A DNA stretch of 64,000 nt from Panicum virgatum (Eukaryota > Streptophyta > Magnoliopsida > Poales > Poaceae): the NCBI RefSeq assembly GCF_016808335.1, contig NC_053147.1, positions 16,912,913-16,976,912 on the forward strand, written 5' to 3'. The notes under the pieces were generated by a model, which was not told the DNA's origin, did not search any database, and saw only the letters and a list, made by a program, of their open reading frames with translations. The translations under genes and the position numbers were made by a program. This document shows positions 57,640-64,000 of the stretch, piece by piece. Positions within the stretch are counted from its first letter, which is position 1, and each line of letters starts with the position of its first letter.

Positions 57640-58465
57640 GCAAGCGCAAGGTTGAGATACAGTATCCTACAGTAAGATGCGAGGATGCCCCAGTCCCTTC
57701 AGCACTACCTGTCCCAAATTGTGAATGTGGTATTCCGGCAGAGGTAAAGCAATCTAGGTGGCCGACCACAGTTGCTAGAGTGTAATACATGTGTTCTGTT
57801 AAGTCAGAAATGCACACTGTGAGTGCCGGAAGAGATACATATTACTAGACAGAGTCGTGTATGTTCTTTCAATGGATTGATGGACCAGACAAGTTTGACC
57901 CTAGGATCCGGCTTTTCCCATATGATAAGGATGAGACAAAGCCACTCAATAAGTTCAAGAGGTGGGTGCCTCCTCCACCTAATCCTCCTCCAATGACCAA
58001 TGAAGAAAAGCAAGCGGCAGCATGCATCCACGTGGAGAACCCTCCCCTTTGTTACTGTGGACATCCTTCTAAGCTGCAGCATCCCAACCTTGAGCTCCCT
58101 AAAAAATTCACTCCATTCTTCCATTGCAGGCTAACCACTCATGTAAGATTTTTTAGCAATGGTTTTGAATTGGTTTAGCATGACCTAATATTTAACCGAG
58201 TATCTTTGTATTGCATATTCTTTTTTTCATGCAGGATGAATGGTCTTTATGTGACTTCCAGGAGTACATCTACGGCCCCAAGATTAACTGGTACTACACT
58301 GAAGAGCAAATTAAAGAATTTGAGAGTGGTAAGGAGAAATGACCATGTGAGTGTGCTCCAATACCTCGTTGCAAATGTGGCATTTTGGCTCGAAGGGGTG
58401 TCGTTCCAACGGAGTTGGGCTACGGTTGGTATTGTGGCAACTCTTTTGGTCTCTTTTGGGTAAAT
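57640..58465 (+). pseudogene. GRF-like zinc-finger protein of the long-inverted-repeat element
   Basis: Plus-strand pieces read as repeated small zinc-binding modules of the plant GRF type (PF06839-like). These are LPVPNCECGIPAEVKQSRWP (57700-57775), FFQWIDGPDKFDPRIRLFPY (57860-57920), PPLCYCGHPSKLQHPNLELP with KKFTPFFHCRLTTH (58040-58140), and after an intron (donor GTAAGATTT at 58143, acceptor TTCATGCAG at about 58234) DEWSLCDFQEYIYGPKINWY. After a TGA at about 58339 comes CECAPIPRCKCGILARRGVV with GYGWYCGNSFG. A stop near 57783, a frame change near 57845 and the TGA break it. Such proteins are common in grass repeats; the function is unknown. Confidence 0.6.
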
Positions 58466-58722
58466 GACATTTTTCCCTTCTATGCTTGTTTAATTTTTTT
58501 GTTTGTCATCCAGTTGGCCAATACATTTCATGTACGGGTTATTTCAACAACTACCTCCCAACAAACCACATTTACACGCGTAATTATATCCTTGTACTTC
58601 CTCCAATGCATATCTGATTCCAATGTCAGCATAACATAATGTGCTCTAGTTTTACCGCAGTCAAATCTGCCCCTCATAGTTATTTCATCAATGCCACAAG
58701 AATGCTTTGAAACAACTCGGTT

Positions 58723-59968
58723 GTCGGTACCTCTGGACTAGGGTACCCCCTCTTGCTGTGTCAAGACTCGTATAGTTATCCGTAACTACGCCCTAAGGGG
58801 CTGAGCAGCCGGACCCCTGGGGTCCGGCTCCATCTCACCAGACCAACGGTCCCGGACCCGCTTCCCACTCGGGGATGGGTTCAGTGTCACCATGTGTCCT
58901 AAAGGTGTTGCTGTGCCTAGGCGAGAGCCTCGTAGTTATCCTTGACTACGCGCTGACGGACTGAGCAACCAGGCCCTCGCGGTCCGAGGCCCTTCTCACC
59001 CGGTTAGCGGCCCCGGACCCGTCCCTTACTAGGGAAGGGTCCGGTGACGCCACGTGTTCCGGAGAAGGGAACGCTCAGCCAAAACAGCCGGAGGCCCCGG
59101 ACCCCCCACGGGGTCCCGGACCCCCCACGGGGTCCCGGACCCCATGTACTATCCGGACCCCTCAGCGGGAAGGGAACAGACACCCCGCTTGGGGGGGTCC
59201 GGAGCCGCCACGTATTCGCAGGCACAGGCACGCGCGCGGCTGCGAGGCTTCCTCGGGAAGACTCGCACACCTACCGCATTCAATGCGGGAGGCGTTAAGT
59301 GCGCTCTGCCACAGCAGAGCCCAAGGTGACTTTTGCTAGGCTGTATTGTTGATCGCCCGTTACCGAGGCGCACAGTGCAGCCGCTGGCGCCACCCACGCC
59401 ACGCGCGTCAGTCTGCAACGCCAGTTAGACATGACAGCTCGGCGACGGAGTATCATAACGCCTACGCGGTAGACCCAACAGTCTACGCCACAACCTACAC
59501 TGCCTCAACGGGCACCTCGCCGATGGGACAGGTGAAGACCCCCCTCGGTCAGAGAGTCTACAGGGCGATGAAGCGTATCCGGCAAGAGATTCACAAAGCA
59601 CTGTTAATGTCTTTTTCGTGATATACTATACATCCTCGTTGGGCCCACCTGTCGGGGTCCAACACCTGTGTACGCGCCTCCCTTGCGCTATAAAAGGGAG
59701 ACGCCCGTTAGAGAAGAACTCAAGTCCAAGAAAAGACTTGGAGGCAGAGGATAGACTCATCCACAGACACGAGAGCAATACAACTCTCAGTGAACGTAGG
59801 GTATTACGCTCCGGCGGCCCGAACCACTCTAAATTCTCGAGTGTTCTTGTGTTCTTGCTTCATGAGAAGATCTGAGTAATCGCTGGCACTTCCCCGAGTA
59901 ACCACCCTCTGGGATTAGGCGGGTGCACTACGCCACCTGGCTGTGGCCCTCTTCCTAGAGCCACGACA
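58723..59968 (+). repeat. 5' LTR of the deleted element
   Basis: This 1246-bp LTR has a CTATAAAAGGGAG TATA region near 59688. A short GC tandem (CGGACCCCCCACGGGGTCC, about 22-bp unit) lies near 59095-59150. Confidence 0.88.
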
Positions 59969-60184
59969 TATGGCGCCGTCCGTGGGGATCGCGCAAGCGT
60001 TGGCCAGATCTTCGCTCACCTCCTGGCTTCTGAGTTTGAGCTCATCCTCTGCAACGACGACGAGGAGATGAAGAGTGGCACGGCGTCACCTACGCCACAT
60101 GCCCTGACACCGAGTAACCACCCTCTGGGATTAGGTGGGTGCACTACGCCACCCGGTTGTGACCCTCTTCCTAGAGCCACGACA
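58723..60184 (+). mobile_element. Deleted LTR retrotransposon nested in the long-inverted-repeat element
   Basis: TCGGT duplications lie at 58718-58722 and 60185-60189. A full LTR (58723-59968, TGTCGGTACCTC..CCACGACA) is followed by a TGGCGCCGTCCGTGGGGATC primer-binding region. About 140 bases of internal sequence follow, and then only the last 75 bases of the second LTR (60110-60184, CCGAGTAACCACCCTCTGGG..CACGACA). The rest of the interior and most of the 3' LTR are deleted. No coding remains. Confidence 0.9.
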
Positions 60185-60689
60185 TCGGTCTACCAAATCC
60201 TTGAACGATGGAGAACTATCGAAAAATTCTAAATCCTCTATCATATTCTCAAACTCTCCATTTTCCTTAACCATACCCCCGTGAAAGAACCGAACTAATT
60301 CGTCTATGTCTAGGTATATTTAGAGATCTAAAAGTATGAGACAAAGCCACTATTAATTACAGCAGCAACAAGTACTCTATAATACTATGTGCCTAAATAT
60401 ATCGACAGAAATGTGCTCATTAATCTTATATATGAAAAATCTAAGCTCAACAAATATTTACAGCCTACATCTGCTAATGCTTAAGTTGCTAAAGAAAAAT
60501 CTTAGCTCAACTCATTTCATTTGTGCCCAAATCTATGCAAGCATCACAAAATTTCAAAGCTACTTAGTGCTTACTTCAAGTTTTACGAGCATTCACATGA
60601 TTAAAGAGGTTTCAGTGTGCAAACAAAATGAAGAACTACTACAATGTGCACATGTAAAAATTCATGAACAAGTAGTTAATATTGGCATC

Positions 60690-61347
60690 ACAAAGATATT
60701 ATTTTTCCCTCTACTCAATCCTACAATACCTATTAATCGGTGCATGCACGTGCTACCTCACGTCCAAATCGCGAGCAGATAAACATCTACATGTCATCCA
60801 AACATCTAATCATGACTACCCTATCAACTACAACACTTTTCTTTAAATCAAAAACCAAACTCTAATCACCATGAACCACAAATATCTACTAATGTGCATG
60901 GTTAAACGACGAAATAATTAGAGGAATACCTTTAGGAGAGGTAGGGGAACGATTCCCCCCACTTTACCCCCTCCAAACGCCGGATTTGGAGGGGATCTGG
61001 GGGGCGACGCCGGCGGCTGCCTCTCTGGAGGTGGAGCGGTCGGGAGGAAGAGAGGGAAGAAAGGGGGGAGGGGCTGGCGCGGGCCCATGACATTAGCCTT
61101 ATCGCGCCAGCCCGCACGGCGCGACAAGACTTGTCGCGCCAACGCATGTGGCGCGATAGAGCCGAACACGTCAGCGCCCACGTGGCGCAGGTCCAGATCG
61201 CAGCGCCAGCGCGGCACGCCTGTCGCGCCACCCGGACTGGCGCGACAAAGGCTAATTGTCGCGTTAGTACGAATGGCACGACCAAACGGGTTATGCCGTG
61301 CAAATAAAATGGCAACCGAGTTAAAATTAAAATATTATTTTAAAAAA
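60690..61347 (-). repeat. Right long inverted repeat
   Basis: Reverse complement of the left arm with scattered substitutions and small indels. Its GC-rich core at about 60950-61280 also has repeated GGCGCGACA/TGTCGCGCC. Confidence 0.85.
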
Positions 61348-62407
61348 TCGCGCGCGGGGGCAAGGCGACAAGCGCGCCGCTGGCGTAAGATCGGCACCCC
61401 GCGCGATCGTGGCCGTGCAGTCAACCCCGCACGCTTGCCCCCGCACCAAGGCCCCTCCTCCTTTCGGCGCCACCGGAGCGCGGGGCCAGGCAGGCGGAGG
61501 CGCGGCCCCGCCGCCCTGGGGCAAGCTAGCGGACAAGGCCGCACGGGCTGGGGGCTGAGGAGGGAGGGGGTGCCGAGCCCGGCAGACAGTTGATGGTCGG
61601 GTCACCTCACCTAGCACGAAGCATGCCGTGCCGCCGAGTGCTCTCTCCGTCCTGTCTTTCTTGCTGCGGCCGCCTGTTTGCTGTTGGCAGTAGGAACTAG
61701 GAACGAACGGGGTCTCAGTTTCCACTGTTCCTCCTGAATCCGGACGAGAAGAGGACTCGGCTCCGGACGTGGGATGATCGCAGACACAAGTAGAAATTCC
61801 GCTGTGTTCTTCCATGGAGGCTGGAGCGATGGAGCTCCCATGGGCCATGGCTGACGGCCGGAGCAGTGTTCGAGTGTTTAAACTCGATGTTCGGTAAGAG
61901 GCTTTCAAACTCGGAGACGAAGTTTAGCTAAAGGTTTTCATGATCGAGTTGAACTAATCTTTTTTTTTGTCTAGAATTCGTCATCTTTCAAAACCAAAGT
62001 TAGAATTCGTGAACATACATGGGGTGATAGGTCCGTAGATGTATACTGATGAAGTAGTAGTGTACATGGTAGTAAAGCTCTGGCTCCAATTACTCAGCCA
62101 CACAAAAAAGGTTTCGGTTCCTTCACGATAATAGCCGGCATAGGATATTCTTGGTTGCTTTGGCATCAGATCCTTTGATGTCGCCTAAAGATTCCTATCT
62201 TCTGTAGAACCAGAGAACCTGATGCCATTTGCTGTCCTTTAAATAAGGCAAAGGTCAAACCAGAAAACTTATCCTCAGGGCTCTGAGCCATTTGCATATG
62301 TTTAACCAGAAAAGGTCTTTTATGCCCGTCACTAAAAGCAGCCAAGCCAGCTCTTGATTGGTGCGAATCAATGACCAAACTAGCTCTTGATATGATTGGT
62401 GTAATTA
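61348..62407. other. Intergenic sequence, GC-rich then mixed, no gene seen
   Basis: The stretch 61350-61620 is GC-rich and open in several frames without family resemblance. After that I see no gene, and the minus-strand open stretches here show no recognisable motif. Confidence 0.4.
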
Positions 62408-62504
62408 GAGCATCTCCAAGAGATGAGCTAAAAATCCTAGCTAAATAACTAGACAAAAGATTAGGTAAAAACTAAAAAACTAGCTAAAAGATCGAGGTAA
62501 CTAG

Positions 62505-62844
62505 CTAAATCTTGCCTATCTATATCCAAATCACCTTCCTCCTCGTTCCTCCAATCCTCCTCCTCTTGCTGGTACTTGATGCAGAGGCTCTCGTTCTCCT
62601 GCTGCAGGAGCTGCACCGCCTGCTCCAGCTCGTGGACGTTGGCCTGCTTGCGCACGCGGCCGCCAGCACCGGCGTCGAGGTTGTAGGCAGAGAAGAAGGG
62701 CGCCAAGGACGCGGGGGCATTGCGGAAGCCGCCGCCGAGGTCCATGTGGTGGCGACCTCTGTCGGCAGCGTAGATGCCGGTCTCCTCCTCCGGTCCTTCA
62801 TCTCCACGCGAGCTCCCGCCTTGCTCGCGTGGAGATGAAGGCAC
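62505..62844 (-). pseudogene. Captured coiled-coil coding fragment
   Basis: The minus strand is open for more than 100 codons. It reads GGGFRNAPASLAPFFSAYNL followed by a coiled-coil-like region (VHELEQAVQLLQQENESLCI, then KYQQEEEDWRNEEEGDLDID). I do not recognise the parent gene. Its location inside a small element with MITE-like ends suggests a captured host-gene piece. Confidence 0.45.
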
Positions 62845-62860
62845 CGCAGGAGGAGACCGG
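62777..62860. repeat. Hairpin of about 37 bp arms
   Basis: The left arm (62777-62813) and right arm (62823-62860) are reverse complements, with the central 18 bases perfect (CTTCATCTCCACGCGAGC) and a 9-base loop. A third partial copy of the right arm lies near 62905-62935. Confidence 0.85.
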
Positions 62861-63150
62861 CCTGGCGCCGAGCTCGCCTCCGGCCGCGTCGAGCTCGCCG
62901 AGGCCCACCTCGCTCGCGTGGAGGTGAAAGAAGCATGGGAAGTGGAGTGCAGGAGGACAAAGAGTCGCGCGCAGAGCGGGATGGCGAGGCGCGGCGATAT
63001 GCAAAAGTAGCCAGCGAAGGTTCAGGAATGCCGAGCAGGATACGTTGGCGAGAAGGAAAGCGAGTCCGTTGGATTGATTTTTCACCGGATTTTTTTGTTT
63101 CTTTAGCTAATTATTAAGTCCATTTAACTAATCTACTGGAGTTGTTCCCC

Positions 63151-64000
63151 TCGCTAAAGTTTAGAAGCACTCATGATTTCCGAAAAAAAAGAAGAAGAAG
63201 AAATACGCCGAAGTAGATTTGTGATAAATTTCACGAAAAAAAATTATGATACGGAGAAGATGCTACACTCATGTAGCACTGCAAATATTTGGCTACATCT
63301 TCCGCTTCGTAAGTTTGCAGACTACAAATCTTTCATTTTGGAAGACAACAAAAAAAAATTTGTGAAGCATGGTCCTGGACCCACCATTCGTTTGAAGACT
63401 ACAACAGCACATACACAGTACATGTCACAGCTCACAACCTCGTGCATTTGATTACATCAAGGATTCTACACGGCATTAGCACATGACGGTTACGAATCCA
63501 TCGGATTTGGACCACTAAGCGTGATCACAGGGCACCACCGCACCGCGGCACGCCATGAATCAGGTCCTTGGGGAGGGAGATGATGCCCACAGGAGGACTC
63601 TCACAACTCACGCCCATGAGGCTATGATGCAAAAACCTGCACGGAATCGGGGCCAAACGGTGGCAAAGGTGCTACGGGCCGAGGACCACGCCTAAATCGT
63701 GCGTGCTCGCTCGCTGGCGACGGATTGCCCAAGCAGGAGAAGATTCGACGTCGTCCAGAAAAAGGGTGAACTCCGTTTTGCTGCAGGCTATTGATAGCCA
63801 TAGTAGTTGTTAATCCGGCTTAGCTTTTCCTGTACAGGTAGTACTTTCAAAAAACAAAAGAAACCCTTAACAAAACAGGATTTTCAACTCTTCTAAGATC
63901 CTCCACAGTGTTGTAGCGATGCTCGAAAGAAAAGAGTCTCAAAATGAGTGAATGAGTATCGACATTGCAGTTCACTGATGAATCGAAATTATCTAATATG
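63151..64000. other. Window end, no gene seen
   Basis: AT-rich then mixed sequence. Short open stretches show no family resemblance. The region may belong to a gene or element that extends past the window, but nothing in it can be named. Confidence 0.4.

Larger units (their letters stand above)
56766..61347 (+). mobile_element. Element with inverted repeats of about 650 bp and GRF-like gene
   Basis: Sequence 56766-57440 is closely similar to the reverse complement of 60690-61347. Shared blocks include AATATTTTAATTTTAAC, TTTGCACGGCATAACCCGTT, GGCGCGACAA, ATCGTTCCCC and TTTGGACGTGAGGTA. Between them lies decayed zinc-finger coding sequence and a nested LTR element (58723-60184). Without the nest the element is about 3.1 kb. 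No target duplication is found and the outermost bases are AT-rich, so the superfamily (MULE-like is one option) is open. Confidence 0.75.
62408..63150. mobile_element. Candidate small DNA element with GAGCATCTCCAA-type ends
   Basis: The left end GAGCATCTCCAAGAGATGAGCTAAAAAT and the complement of the right end (AACAACTCCAGTAGATTAGTTAAATGG, about 63145) are similar. They resemble ends of an abundant grass MITE class. Between them is GC-rich coding-like sequence. The target duplication is not clear. Confidence 0.5.

Overview
This window is plant nuclear DNA, almost certainly from a grass (Poaceae) and probably a panicoid. The evidence is intron-split genes with GT..AG junctions, grass-type LTR retrotransposons, a CTCCCTCCGT Stowaway MITE, a CACTACTAC-ended CACTA element and a FAR1-type MULE. 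I see no bacterial, organellar or CRISPR-like content.

Positions 1807-38226 are a nested stack of LTR retrotransposons that I resolved mainly from LTR pairs and 5-bp target-site duplications (TSDs). Element A (LTRs 1807-2395 and 37619-38226) is the outer shell. Element B (4200-30995, TSD CTTAT) sits inside A. Inside B are a 3.8-kb solo LTR C1 (5481-9279, TSD GGGAA) and element D (15576-29192, TSD CTACT). Inside the gag gene of D is a second solo LTR of the C family, C2 (17529-21404). D is a Tat-lineage Ty3/gypsy element with reverse transcriptase, two RNase H domains, integrase and an intron-containing antisense ORF, but no visible protease. B looks non-autonomous: it has a gag-like gene, a 120-bp tandem array and a long spliced antisense ORF, and no pol. 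Near the 3' end of A the LTR is rearranged, and an antisense LTR piece is split by a 5.8-kb Mutator-like element (31430-37207). That element carries a decayed FAR1-type transposase, an RNase H-like fragment and a captured MAP kinase kinase exon.

Positions 38227-42817 are transposon and gene debris: inverted fragments of an LRR receptor kinase, a MITE and a LINE 3' fragment. Two ordinary host genes follow, both on the minus strand. One is a cyclin-D-interacting GCIP-family gene (42818-44807, 4 exons, 371 aa). The other is a base-exchange phosphatidylserine synthase (45877-50999, 12 exons, 425 aa). Every splice junction in both was placed in frame by eye. A GC-rich 5' region with a 32-base C run lies upstream of the synthase.

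Positions 53300-64000 are again mobile DNA. They hold a CCCGAA-rich repeat region, a complete non-autonomous CACTA element with a 118-bp GC minisatellite (54308-56135, TSD GTA) and a 4.6-kb element with inverted repeats of about 650 bp that carries GRF-like zinc-finger coding sequence. A deleted LTR element (58723-60184, TSD TCGGT) is nested in the last of these. At the right edge is a candidate small element carrying a coiled-coil coding fragment. Apart from the two host genes, nearly all coding sequence is transposon-derived and broken by stops or frameshifts. Coordinates were counted by hand and may be off by a base or two.
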